Assembly: GCF_001729485.1 (NCBI RefSeq)
Contig: NZ_CP017157.1
Span: 4,960,001-5,024,000, forward strand
Direction: 5' to 3'
Source: Streptomyces lydicus
Lineage (GTDB): Bacteria; Actinomycetota; Actinomycetes; Streptomycetales; Streptomycetaceae
Length of the DNA stretch: 64,000 nucleotides
Positions 47,783 through 56,099 of the stretch are shown piece by piece. The notes under the pieces were generated by a model. It worked only from the letters and a program-made list of their open reading frames with translations, did no database searches and was not told the DNA's origin. How positions within the stretch are numbered: position 1 is the first letter of the stretch; each line of letters opens with the position of its first letter. The translations under genes were made by a program, and so were the position numbers.

Positions 47783-48211
47783 ATGGCCGCCGGCGACGGA
47801 TGGGAAGCGCCCTGCGCGGGCGCCGCCGTACCGGAGGGGACCTCGCGCATCGCGCTCACCGCGGCGGCGACCGAACTGCTGCGCCTGCTGCGCGATCAGC
47901 ACGGCCCGCTGATGTTCCACCAGTCCGGCGGCTGCTGCGACGGCAGCGCCCCCATGTGCTACCCGGCCGGGGAGTTCCGCACGGGGGCGTCGGACGTGCT
48001 GCTGGGCCGGCTGAGCGTGGCGGGCGTACCGGAGCCGGTGGGGTTCTGGATGGCGGCGGACCAGTTCGCGCGCTGGCGGCACACCCATCTGACGGTGGAC
48101 GTCGTGCCGGGCCGGGGCAGCGGCTTCTCGCTGGAGGCACCCGAGGGCGTGCGCTTCTTGATCCGCTCCCGGCTGCTGACCGAGGAGGAACGGGACCGGC
48201 TCGGGGACTGA
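47783..48211 (+). CDS. DUF779-family protein
   Basis: 142 residues from ATG 47783. The family core is clear: ALTAAATELLRLLRDQHGPL, MFHQSGGCCDGSAPMCYP, then FWMAADQFARWRHTHLTVDV and GFSLEAPEGVRFLIRSRLL. The conserved cysteines (CCDGSAPMC) look metal-binding. DUF779 genes often sit beside aldehyde dehydrogenases; none is visible here. The biochemical role is unknown. Confidence 0.88.
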   Translation: MAAGDGWEAPCAGAAVPEGTSRIALTAAATELLRLLRDQHGPLMFHQSGGCCDGSAPMCYPAGEFRTGASDVLLGRLSVAGVPEPVGFWMAADQFARWRHTHLTVDVVPGRGSGFSLEAPEGVRFLIRSRLLTEEERDRLGD

Positions 48212-48241
48212 GACCGCCCGGCGCGGGTCCGCCCGGGCAGC

Positions 48242-48281
48242 AGTGAGGCCCCACGCACGGGGGAGAGCGCGGGGCCTCACT
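48242..48281. terminator. Bidirectional hairpin terminator
   Basis: AGTGAGGCCCC (48242-48252) pairs exactly with GGGGCCTCACT (48271-48281) across 18 nt, between the convergent DUF779 and hypothetical genes. Confidence 0.75.
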
Positions 48282-48384
48282 CGGGAAAACGGGTGGGAGG
48301 GGACGTCGGTTCCCTTTCCGGGCGAATTTCGCGAAAAATCTTGTGCGGTGCGCCGGACCGCGCCGGAACGGCCCTGCCCACGGC

Positions 48385-49332
48385 TCACTTGTCGTCCTGC
48401 ACCAGCCGTTCCAGCAGCCGCTGGAACTCCCCGTCGACCACCACCCGCAGCCCGTCACCGTCCCGCTCGCTGAGCGGGGTCATCACCCCGCCGCGCCACC
48501 AGAACACCCTGGGGCTGATGGCACCGGCCGCCTCTTCGTGGCCGGCCGCCGCGAACTGCGCCATGGCCTGCAACGCCGGGATGACCTGGGCGTCGTGGAT
48601 GCGGTGGAAGGCCAGCTGGTGGCGGAACGGCAGGGCGACCAGCGCCCCGTCCGGGGTGAGCCCGGTCCCCATGAGCCGGCGCACCAGCTCGTCGAGCACC
48701 AGCACCCGGCTCGCGGTGAAGAACGAGTCCCCGAGCAGCACCTCGAACGCCGAGCCGTCGCCGCGCCGCACCGTCTCGTGCCCCTCGACGGGCAGGGCGC
48801 GCAGATTGTTCATGGCCCGGATCCGCAGCTCGGCCACGTCACCGAGGTCGGTCAGCGAGTCCGCGCTCAGCATCTGCACCGCCTCCGGCAGGTCCAGCGC
48901 GAGCACTTCCCGCAGGCCGGGCGCCGGCTCCCGTCCGTAGCGGAAGGAGTCCGAGGCGGGCAGCGTCTCCTGCGCGACGACCCGGGGATAGAGGCAGGCC
49001 CGGATCTCGTCCTCGGTGAGGATCTCCAGCGGCTGCGGCCCGTCCATCGTCCGCAGCACCTTGCCGACGTGGTCCCGGATGAGCACCGGCCAGCTGCGCT
49101 CCCCGCGCCGGTCGCGGTGGCACACCGCGGCGAGGTTGCCGAGGCCGAACTGCCGGCCCGCGGAGTCGGTGACCACCCCTGCGTACGCGGTGACCTCCAG
49201 CCCCTGCTCCGCGAATGCCTGCCGGACCTGTGATCTGAAGACGCCGCCCTCCCGCGCGGAGAAGAAGCTGAACTCCCCGTCGCGTGCCACTTCGCGGGAA
49301 TCCCGCTTCGGTCCTCGGCGGAACAGGCCCAT
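48385..49332 (-). CDS. Conserved hypothetical protein, possibly DUF1444-like
   Basis: 315 residues from ATG 49332, with GGAAAGAG directly upstream; a start ten codons earlier is less likely. It appears soluble, with no signal, membrane segment or catalytic motif. The pattern VLALDLPEAVQMLSADSLTD followed by ELRIRAMNNLRALPVEG vaguely recalls DUF1444 (YtpQ-like) proteins, which also have a long alternating alpha/beta body. I do not claim that as an assignment. It has no operon partner. Confidence 0.75.
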   Translation of the reverse strand: MGLFRRGPKRDSREVARDGEFSFFSAREGGVFRSQVRQAFAEQGLEVTAYAGVVTDSAGRQFGLGNLAAVCHRDRRGERSWPVLIRDHVGKVLRTMDGPQPLEILTEDEIRACLYPRVVAQETLPASDSFRYGREPAPGLREVLALDLPEAVQMLSADSLTDLGDVAELRIRAMNNLRALPVEGHETVRRGDGSAFEVLLGDSFFTASRVLVLDELVRRLMGTGLTPDGALVALPFRHQLAFHRIHDAQVIPALQAMAQFAAAGHEEAAGAISPRVFWWRGGVMTPLSERDGDGLRVVVDGEFQRLLERLVQDDK

Positions 49333-49509
49333 CTCTTTCCTCCCGGCAGCGGCCACGCGCATCGGCCTCGACGGGGCCGATCGTAACGGGTGTACCCGCC
49401 GCCCCCGCCGCCCTGCTGACGACCGCTCACGACGGTGAGCGTCCGAGGGTGGCGAGGCGGCGGGGACGGGAGGGGGCGCGGGTCCGGCGAGGCGGGCGGC
49501 CCGGAGGTG

Positions 49510-50028
49510 TCAGCCGCCGATGTTGACGTCGATGCAGGCGTAGAAGGCGTTCGCGGTGTCGGCGATGTTCCAGACCGCGAGGATCTTCTGCTTGCCGGTG
49601 ATACTGCCGAAGTTGACGGTGTGCGTCACCGTCTCCGGGGGCTGTGCCCCGTTGTCGTTGAACTCGGCGATCTTCCTGCCGCCGATGAAGTACTGCCAGG
49701 TGCTGGTGCGGTGACGGGCGGTCAGCCGCCAGTTGAACGCCTGGGAGTGGCCGATCGGGGTGACCTTCCAGCCCTTGGCGTCATCGTCGAGTTCGGCGAA
49801 CCGGCTGTTGCCGCCGCTGCAACTGGTCAGCCCCTTGGGGCCTTCGACGCTCTGCGGCTCCCACTTGATCTCACCGCACGGGACGGTTCCGGCCGCGCAC
49901 TGGGCCTGCCGACTGGGCGGGGAGGACACATAGCCGTGCGCACTGGCCGGGCCGGCCGGCATGGTGACGACGAGGAGCGGGGCGATGCCCGCCCCGAGGG
50001 CGACGGCCAGTCTTCTCTTCCTGTTCAT
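49510..50028 (-). CDS. Lytic polysaccharide monooxygenase (AA10), chitin-type
   Basis: 172 residues from ATG 50028. A Sec signal peptide ends at residue 30, exposing His31 (HGYVSSPPSR) as the N-terminal copper ligand. The second histidine is H106 in TARHRTSTWQYFI. Together they form the copper histidine brace that cleaves crystalline polysaccharide oxidatively. The small size, without a carbohydrate-binding module, and the SSPPSRQAQC start fit chitin-active AA10 enzymes. A DasR-like site 47 bp upstream supports a role in chitin use. Confidence 0.95.
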   Translation of the reverse strand: MNRKRRLAVALGAGIAPLLVVTMPAGPASAHGYVSSPPSRQAQCAAGTVPCGEIKWEPQSVEGPKGLTSCSGGNSRFAELDDDAKGWKVTPIGHSQAFNWRLTARHRTSTWQYFIGGRKIAEFNDNGAQPPETVTHTVNFGSITGKQKILAVWNIADTANAFYACIDVNIGG

Positions 50029-50072
50029 GTCAACCCTTTCGCGAGGGGGGTGAGTGGCGCGAGGGTGAGGGA

Positions 50073-50088
50073 ATTGGTCTAGACTTTA
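50073..50088. promoter_or_regulatory. DasR-responsive element (dre) candidate
   Basis: The core TGGTCTAGAC (50075-50084) equals the central part of the dre consensus ACTGGTCTAGACCACT; by eye 12 of 16 positions match. It lies 45-60 bp upstream of the LPMO start. DasR, the GntR-type regulator of N-acetylglucosamine and chitin metabolism, is expected to bind here. Confidence 0.78.
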
Positions 50089-50191
50089 CTCGCTGACCGC
50101 GTACGGTCAAGAGGTCGGGAGCCGGTTGCCCGCGAGAGCCCGCCACCCGGGCGACGGGAGCCCGCTGCCGCCGCGCGCAGCTGACGCAGCG

Positions 50192-51217
50192 TCAGGAGGA
50201 GCCGCCCCCGCGGGTGCCGGGGCCCGCGCTGGAGGCCCGTACGACGAGTTCCGGGGCGAGGCGGACCGCGCGCCGGGCGGCCGGCGGGCCGGCGGCCGGG
50301 TTCCGGGAGAGCAACCGGGCGGCCTCGGCGGCCAGTTCGGCGAGCGGCTGGCGGACCGTGGTCAGCGCCGGGTCGGCCAGCCCCGCCAGCGGGATGTCGT
50401 CGAAGCCGGTGACCGCGACCTCCCCGGGGACGTCCGCGCCCAGTTGGCGCAGCCGTTGCAGGGCGCCGGCCGCGATCAGGTCGTTGGCGCAGACCACGGC
50501 GTCGGGGCGGGACGGCCAGAGGCGGTCGACGGCGGCCCGGCCCCACTCCACCGAGAAGTCCCCCAGCGCGACCCGGCCGGGAGCACCGGGGTCGAGAGCG
50601 GCGGCTCCCGCCTCGTACGCGGCACGCCGCTCGGCCGCCGCCGACGCGGTGCCGGCCGCCCCGATGAAGCACGGGCGGCGGCGGCCGGTGGCGGCCAGAT
50701 GCGCCAGGACCAGGGCCATTCCGGCCGCGTTGTCGACGGCGACGGAGTCGGCGACGCCCGGGCCGCAGCCGCGGTCGAGCAGGACCAGCGGCACCTGGGC
50801 GGCCGCGGCCGCCACCGCCTCCCGGCTGCGCCGCTCATCGACCGGTATCAGCAGCAGCGCGTCGACCCGCCGGGCCAGCAGCGCGTTGATCCGGGCCGCT
50901 TCGGTCACCGGGTCGTCGTCGCAGTCGGCGAGGAGCACGGCCCGGTCCTCGGCGTGCAGGGCGTGCTCCAGCTCGCGGACGAGGAACGGGAAGAAGGGGT
51001 TGGTGATCTGCGGCAGCACCAGGCCGACGGTGCCGGTGCTGCGGCTGCGCAGGGCGCGGGCCACGTGGTTGGGCCGGTAGCCGAGCGCCTCGGCCGCCGC
51101 CCGGACGGTCCGCGCGGTCTCGGCTCCGACCGGGCGGGTGCCGGCCAGCACCCGGGAGACCGTGGCGATGGAGCAGCCGGACGCCAGCGCGACGTCCTTC
51201 AAGGTGACTTCGGCCAC
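50192..51217 (-). CDS. LacI-family transcriptional repressor
   Basis: 341 residues. The N-terminal HTH (about residues 3-50) is VTLKDVALASGCSIATVSRV, with the hinge YRPNHVARALRSRSTG. A periplasmic-binding-protein-like effector domain follows (VGLVLPQITNPFFPFLVREL ... VTGFDDIPLAGLADPALTTV). It is divergent from a nucleoside hydrolase-MFS operon, with palindromes containing AACGTT between. A nucleoside or its ribose product is the likely inducer. Confidence 0.93.
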   Translation of the reverse strand: MAEVTLKDVALASGCSIATVSRVLAGTRPVGAETARTVRAAAEALGYRPNHVARALRSRSTGTVGLVLPQITNPFFPFLVRELEHALHAEDRAVLLADCDDDPVTEAARINALLARRVDALLLIPVDERRSREAVAAAAAQVPLVLLDRGCGPGVADSVAVDNAAGMALVLAHLAATGRRRPCFIGAAGTASAAAERRAAYEAGAAALDPGAPGRVALGDFSVEWGRAAVDRLWPSRPDAVVCANDLIAAGALQRLRQLGADVPGEVAVTGFDDIPLAGLADPALTTVRQPLAELAAEAARLLSRNPAAGPPAARRAVRLAPELVVRASSAGPGTRGGGSS

Positions 51218-51260
51218 GGTGGTGGGCCCCTTTTGTCAAGCCGAGCCGGATGAGGGCGGC

Positions 51261-51374
51261 AAACGTTATCACCGCTCACGCACCGTATCCGTGACGAGGA
51301 TCAACCGGTCGTATGGCTCACATTCCGTTGACATCGGTCGGCGTGGTGAGCCAAATTCTCGGAGAACGTTTTCC
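51261..51374. promoter_or_regulatory. LacI operator candidates in the divergent region
   Basis: Two AACGTT-centred sites are present: AAACGTTATC at 51261-51270, near the LacI start, and the almost perfect palindrome GGAGAACGTTTTCC at 51361-51374, in front of the nucleoside hydrolase. LacI-family operators typically have a central CG, as here. Binding is inferred. Confidence 0.6.
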
Positions 51375-51455
51375 AGCGGCAGCAGCCTCCTGCGGCGCTC
51401 AGAGACTTCACAGCACCCCCGCACCACCGTTCCGCAGAGCAAAGGGGCTCTTCCG

Positions 51456-52403
51456 TTGGCCAGAAAGATCATCCTCGACTGCGACCCGGGGCACGACGAC
51501 GCGATCGCCCTGCTCCTCGCGCACGGCAATCCCGATGTCGAACTGGTCGCCGTGACGACCGTCGTGGGGAACGCGTCGGTCGAGAAGGTGACCCGCAACG
51601 CCCTGTCCGTGGCCCGGATCGCCGGCATCACCGGCGTCCCCTTCGCCGCCGGCTGCCCGCGTCCGCTCGTACGGGACATCGAGACGGCACCGGAGATCCA
51701 CGGCGACACCGGCCTGGACGGCCCGGAGCTGCCCGAGCCGGCCTTCGAGCTGGACCGCCGGCACGCGGTGGACCTGATCATCGACACCGTGATGTCGCAC
51801 GAGCCGGGTGAGATCACCATCGTGCCGACCGCGGGCCTGACGAACATCGCGCTCGCCGCGCGCAAGGAGCCGCGGATCGTCGAGCGGGTCCGCGAGGTCG
51901 TGCTGATGGGCGGCGGCTACCACGAGGGCAACTGGAGCGCGGTCGCCGAGTTCAACATCATCATCGACCCCGAGGCCGCGCACATCGTCTTCAACGAGAA
52001 GTGGCCGGTCACCATGGTCGGCCTGGACCTCACGCACCAGGCGCTGGCCACCCCCGCGGTCGAGGAGAAGATCGCCGCGGTCGGGACCCGTCCCGCGACC
52101 TTCGTCCTGGAGCTGCTGGACTTCTTCCGCGAGGCGTACCGGGAGAACCAGGGCTTCGAGTTCCCGCCGGTGCACGACCCGTGCGCGGTCGCGTACGTCA
52201 TCGACCCGGACGTCATGACGGTGCGCAAGGCCCCGGTGGACATCGAGCTGCGCGGTGCGCTGACGGTCGGCATGACCGTCACGGACTTCCGCGCGCCCGC
52301 CCCCGACGACTGCACCACCCAGGTGGCGGTCAAGCTCGACCACGAGCGGTTCTGGAACCTCGTCGTGGACGCGCTCGAACGGATCGGTGACGTCGCCGCA
52401 TGA
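51456..52403 (+). CDS. Nucleoside hydrolase (inosine/uridine-preferring type)
   Basis: 315 residues from TTG 51456, chosen because the conserved domain begins at once (ARKIILDCDPGHDDAIALLL) and AAGGGG lies about 10 nt upstream; no ATG/GTG fits. The calcium-binding motif DCDPGHDD is at residues 8-15. Other conserved parts are VVLMGGGYHEGNWSAVAEFN and PVHDPCAVAYVIDPD. It cleaves ribonucleosides to base and ribose. The stop overlaps the MFS start by ATGA, forming a salvage-and-transport pair controlled by the divergent LacI. Confidence 0.94.
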   Translation: MARKIILDCDPGHDDAIALLLAHGNPDVELVAVTTVVGNASVEKVTRNALSVARIAGITGVPFAAGCPRPLVRDIETAPEIHGDTGLDGPELPEPAFELDRRHAVDLIIDTVMSHEPGEITIVPTAGLTNIALAARKEPRIVERVREVVLMGGGYHEGNWSAVAEFNIIIDPEAAHIVFNEKWPVTMVGLDLTHQALATPAVEEKIAAVGTRPATFVLELLDFFREAYRENQGFEFPPVHDPCAVAYVIDPDVMTVRKAPVDIELRGALTVGMTVTDFRAPAPDDCTTQVAVKLDHERFWNLVVDALERIGDVAA

Positions 52404-53893
52404 ACGTGTCCACCGGTACGAACTCCCCCACCACCCGGCAGCCCGTGGCAACGACGGGCGGCAGCGGTTCCGGCGTCCGCATAGGCGTGCTGGTCACCGC
52501 GCTGCTCGCGGCGTGCTTCGCGTTCCAGCTCAACGCGAGCATGCTCAGCCCGGCGCTGAAGAACATCGAGGACACCCTCGGCGCCAGCTCCGCCGAGATC
52601 GGCCTCACCCAGACCGCCTTCTTCACCTCGGCGGCGCTGTTCTCCCTGTTCCTGCCGCGGCTGGGCGACGTCATCGGACGGCGGCGGGTGCTGGCGGGCA
52701 TGCTCGGCCTGATGGTCGTCGGCTGCGTCATCGCGGCGCTGGCGACCAGCGTGCCGATGCTCTTCGCCGGCCGCGTCGTCCAGGGCGTCAGCGGCCCCGT
52801 CGTCCCGCTGTGCCTGATCATGCTGCGGGTGGAGGTGCAGGAACCGAAGCGGTACGGCACCCTGCTCGGCGTGATCACCGCGGTCAACGGCGGGATCGCC
52901 GGCGTCGACTCGCTCGCCGGCGGCTACCTCGCCGACAACCACGGCTTCGGTTCGGTCTTCTGGGCGATGGCGGTCGTCGCGGCCCTCGCCTGCGTGCTGG
53001 TGGCCACCCTGACTCCCGAGTCCAGGGCCCCGGTCGCGGACCCGGACTCCGGGTCCGGCGCGGCGGGCGCCGCCCGGATGGACTGGCCGGGCGTCGCGCT
53101 GCTGGTGGTCTCGGTCGGCTCGCTGCTGACCGCGCTCAACGAGGCGGGCAAGCTGGCCGCCGCCGACTGGTCGCTGATCGCCGTGCTGGTCGTGGTGTCC
53201 GCGGTCGCCTTCGCGCTGTTCTGGCGCACCGAGGACCGCAGCAGTCACCCGCTGGTCGCGACCCGGCACCTCAAGCAGCGCGCCACGTGGGCGACCCTGC
53301 TGACCACCGTGCTCACCATGACCGGGGTGTTCGCCGTCATGAACGGTCTGATCCCGGCCTTCGCCCAGGACGCCCAGGCGGGTCTCGGGATGAGCGCCGA
53401 GCAGTCGGCCTGGTGGACGCTGTCCCCGTACGCGCTCGCCGGACTGGCCATGGGGCCGCTGGCCGGCCGGCTCGCCGCCACCTTCGGCTACGGCCGCGTG
53501 CTGCGGCTGGGCCTGGTCGGCTCGGTCGCCACGGTCGTGCTGATGCTGCTGACGATGCACAGCCACTCGCACGTCCTGCTGCTGGTGACCTCCGTCCTCG
53601 TGGGCGTCGCCTACGCGGGGGTGGCGAACATCGTCCTCAACGGGCTGGGCATCGTGCTCTCCCCGCGCGACAACCCGGGCTTCCTGCCGGGCCTGAACGC
53701 GGGCGCGTTCAACCTCGGTGCCGGGCTGAGCTTCGCGGTGCTCTACGCCGTGAAGACCGCCGTGCAGCCGGCCGACCCGTCGTCGGCCGGCGGCTACACC
53801 GCCGGCATGATCGCGGGCGTAGTCATCCTGGCCGCGGCCATCGCCACGTCCTTCCTGATCCCGAAGCCGGTGGCGGCCGAGGCGCAGGACTGA
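52400..53893 (+). CDS. MFS transporter, coupled to nucleoside hydrolase
   Basis: 497 residues with about 14 hydrophobic segments, as in the DHA2-like drug-efflux group. It has FLPRLGDVIGRRRVLAGMLG (motif A) and GRVVQGVSGPVVPLC (motif C region). ATG 52400 overlaps the nucleoside hydrolase stop. The family is usually associated with export, but the operon context suggests nucleoside, base or pentose movement. Direction and substrate are unproven. A strong terminator follows. Confidence 0.9.
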   Translation: MNVSTGTNSPTTRQPVATTGGSGSGVRIGVLVTALLAACFAFQLNASMLSPALKNIEDTLGASSAEIGLTQTAFFTSAALFSLFLPRLGDVIGRRRVLAGMLGLMVVGCVIAALATSVPMLFAGRVVQGVSGPVVPLCLIMLRVEVQEPKRYGTLLGVITAVNGGIAGVDSLAGGYLADNHGFGSVFWAMAVVAALACVLVATLTPESRAPVADPDSGSGAAGAARMDWPGVALLVVSVGSLLTALNEAGKLAAADWSLIAVLVVVSAVAFALFWRTEDRSSHPLVATRHLKQRATWATLLTTVLTMTGVFAVMNGLIPAFAQDAQAGLGMSAEQSAWWTLSPYALAGLAMGPLAGRLAATFGYGRVLRLGLVGSVATVVLMLLTMHSHSHVLLLVTSVLVGVAYAGVANIVLNGLGIVLSPRDNPGFLPGLNAGAFNLGAGLSFAVLYAVKTAVQPADPSSAGGYTAGMIAGVVILAAAIATSFLIPKPVAAEAQD

Positions 53894-53914
53894 CCCGGCC
53901 ACCGCGCGCGACAG

Positions 53915-53955
53915 GGGCCGCCCGCCGACCGGATGTTCCGGTCGGCGGGCGGCCC
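53915..53955. terminator. Strong hairpin terminator
   Basis: A perfect 18-bp stem (53915-53932 with 53938-53955) with loop ATGTT lies 22 bp after the MFS stop and also downstream of the convergent LPFR gene. Confidence 0.88.
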
Positions 53956-53982
53956 GCGTCGCGAGGTCGTGGCGGTCCGTCG

Positions 53983-54111
53983 TCAGTGGTGTCCGCGGGC
54001 GCTGGCCGACGCGCCGCCGAAGAGCCGGGCCACGGCCCGGAACGGCAGGGTGACGACGGTGGCGACAGCACCACCGATCTGGCTCAGCACGTCTGCGATC
54101 GCCTTCAGCAT
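53983..54111 (-). CDS. LPFR-motif small protein
   Basis: A 42-residue protein from ATG 54111 with GGAGG about six nt upstream, translated by hand because of its size. It begins MLKAIADVLSQIGGAVATVV and contains the characteristic TLPFRAVARLFGGASASA segment, ending HH. LPFR-motif small proteins are a recognised family in Streptomyces; their function is unknown. The amphipathic character suggests membrane association. It stands alone between a terminator and the baeRF-type gene. Confidence 0.8.
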   Translation of the reverse strand: MLKAIADVLSQIGGAVATVVTLPFRAVARLFGGASASARGHH

Positions 54112-54168
54112 GAAGATCCTCCCTGCTCTCGATGCCTGCGGTACGGCGGCGGGCCGTCCGCACGGTCG

Positions 54169-55308
54169 TTACTCCGGCGGCGGCTCCTCCTCCCAGCGCA
54201 GGATGGCGCCCAGCCCGCCGGCCGGTGCCTGCTCGGGGTCGCGGACGACCACGACCCGGGCGCCGCTCGCGGCGACGGACCGCACCAGGGCGTCGTCGGC
54301 GCGGGCCGCGGCCGGATGCTCCTCCCCGAGGTACTTCAACTCCGTGCCGCGTACGGCTAGTTGATCGACATCGTCGCCCACCCAGACCTGCCGTCCGAGG
54401 TCCGAGCCGTGCGGGCCGACCAGCAGCGTGTCGATGCGGTGTTCCCGCGCCGCCTCGATCAGGGCGGGGATGCCGGCCGCGGCGAGCGGGGCGCTCTTGC
54501 CGCCGGGCGCCTCTCCGGTACGGAACCGGTCCGTCACCGCCGCGACACGGTCGCGTTCCTGCACGGCCCTGACCTGCGCGATGTCCCGTTCGACCAGGGC
54601 GGTCTCGGAACCCGGCGCGCGTCCGCCGTGCTCGCTCTCGTAGGTGACGGCGCGGAGCTGCTCGGGGAGCTTGTCGTGGACGAGGTGCCGCTCGCGGGCG
54701 TCGCCGATCAGCACGACGGCCTCGGCGCCGCAGCTGTCGTAGGCGTCGCGCACCGCCTCGGCGATCTCGGCGGCGGTGTGCTCCGCGGTGTTCTCCGCCT
54801 TGGTCCGGACATGCCGTTCGGGCCAGTCGCCCGAGACGGTGCGGTGCGGCGGCCGGTCGGCGTCGCCGGCCTGGCCGGCACCCTCGGGGCCCCGTTCGCC
54901 GACGACGGACAGGTCCGCCCCCCTGCGGTCCAGGCGGACCACGAGACACACCGGGTCGTCACCGACCGCGGCCAGCAGCGGGGTGACCCGGGGGACCGGC
55001 CCCCAGGCCGCGAGGGAGGTGGCGGGACGTCCCGGCAGGGGCGTGTCCAGCACCACGACGCCGTGGGCGGCGAACAGCACGTGTCCGGCGTCGCCGGTCG
55101 GTTCGCCCTCCCGCCGGGCGACCAGGGCCTCGTGCACCGCCCCGCAGGTGGCTTCGTCCGCCCCCTGCGCGAACAGCTGCGCACTGATGGCGCTCGCGGT
55201 CAACTCCTGTTGTTCGTCCGCGTCCTCGGTGGTGGGTGGCAGACCGGCATAGACGGTCGCCCAGGGGCCTGGCCGATCGATGACCGGTCGAAGGAGCGAG
55301 AGTCGCAT
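54169..55308 (-). CDS. baeRF2-type (Vms1/Rv2629-like) protein
   Basis: 379 residues from ATG 55308. It matches the bacterial archaeo-eukaryotic release factor superfamily 2: an N-terminal domain with PGPWATVYAGLPPTTEDADE, a central FAAHGVVVLDTPLPGRPATS, and a C-terminal Rossmann-like eRF1-type part (GAEAVVLIGDARERHLVHDK, IDTLLVGPHGSDLGRQVWVG, SGARVVVVRDPEQAPAGG). Related proteins are linked to ribosome rescue or hypoxia/stress response. The precise role here is unknown. It lies in a group of small stress-type genes. Confidence 0.85.
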   Translation of the reverse strand: MRLSLLRPVIDRPGPWATVYAGLPPTTEDADEQQELTASAISAQLFAQGADEATCGAVHEALVARREGEPTGDAGHVLFAAHGVVVLDTPLPGRPATSLAAWGPVPRVTPLLAAVGDDPVCLVVRLDRRGADLSVVGERGPEGAGQAGDADRPPHRTVSGDWPERHVRTKAENTAEHTAAEIAEAVRDAYDSCGAEAVVLIGDARERHLVHDKLPEQLRAVTYESEHGGRAPGSETALVERDIAQVRAVQERDRVAAVTDRFRTGEAPGGKSAPLAAAGIPALIEAAREHRIDTLLVGPHGSDLGRQVWVGDDVDQLAVRGTELKYLGEEHPAAARADDALVRSVAASGARVVVVRDPEQAPAGGLGAILRWEEEPPPE

Positions 55309-55569
55309 GGCGCTGCCTCCTTGGATTCCTCGGATTCCGCGGATTCTTCCCGGTAAGCGGTTGGCTCTCCTACGAATTCCCGTTCCGCAAAGGCGTATGC
55401 ATGACGGGCATATGCATCTGCTGAGACATGCCGATCACTTTCCGTGCACGCCCGGATGAGTTCCGTACGCGGGCTTGAAACGACGGCTGTCGGGTTGTTA
55501 GGGCGGAGGGACCAGGGAAACTGGGAGAAACGCGTCGGGTCTGTACGACTCGTAGAGCCGGAGGCACCC

Positions 55570-55980
55570 ATGGAACACGGAACGGACAAGACCGGCCCCG
55601 CCCGCGACGACATGATGAAGCGGCAGCTGCGCGGACAGCTGACCGCGGAGCGCTCGCTGCGCACGAGCGAGGAGCACGAGCTCCAGCCGGCCGGCGAGGA
55701 CCAGCCGGTGGCCGCCTGGTCGCCCGAGAGCACCTTCCGGGGCGGCACCCCGAGCGGGATGACCGAGCAGGATGTGGGGCTGCGTTCCGAGCTCGCCCAG
55801 CACCTCGGCCGGAGCCTCTACCCGGCCGACAAGAACACGATCATCGAGACCCTGCGGCGCAACAATGCCCCGGACCGGCTGGTCGGCATGGCCGAGCGGC
55901 TGCCCGCCCACGAGCGTTTCGGCAATGTGCAGAGCATCGCCGAGGCCGTGGGGATCCACACCGAGCACCACCGCGCCTGA
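55570..55980 (+). CDS. DUF2795-domain protein
   Basis: 136 residues from ATG 55570. The C-terminal half is the DUF2795 domain (LRSELAQHLGRSLYPADKNT, IIETLRRNNAPDRLVGMAER, LPAHERFGNVQSIAEAVG). The first 65 residues are charged and probably disordered. DUF2795 proteins are small soluble proteins frequent in actinobacteria. The domain resembles a helical nucleic-acid or protein binding fold, but I know no established function. Confidence 0.85.
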   Translation: MEHGTDKTGPARDDMMKRQLRGQLTAERSLRTSEEHELQPAGEDQPVAAWSPESTFRGGTPSGMTEQDVGLRSELAQHLGRSLYPADKNTIIETLRRNNAPDRLVGMAERLPAHERFGNVQSIAEAVGIHTEHHRA

Positions 55981-56099
55981 GATCAGCGCAGGTGGGGCCG
56001 CCTGGCGCTGCCGGGCGGCGGCAGGAGGCGGACAATTGAGCTACCGGCACCCGCCGCAGCCCGCGGTGGGGCGGACGGAGGGGAAGAAGGTGGGTGGAG

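Noticed and set aside
51917..54949. 1010-codon open frame on the minus strand
   Set aside because: It lies antisense to the MFS gene and crosses the terminator and LPFR gene. It has Arg/Gly/His-rich nonsense composition and no domain; it is a high-GC shadow frame.
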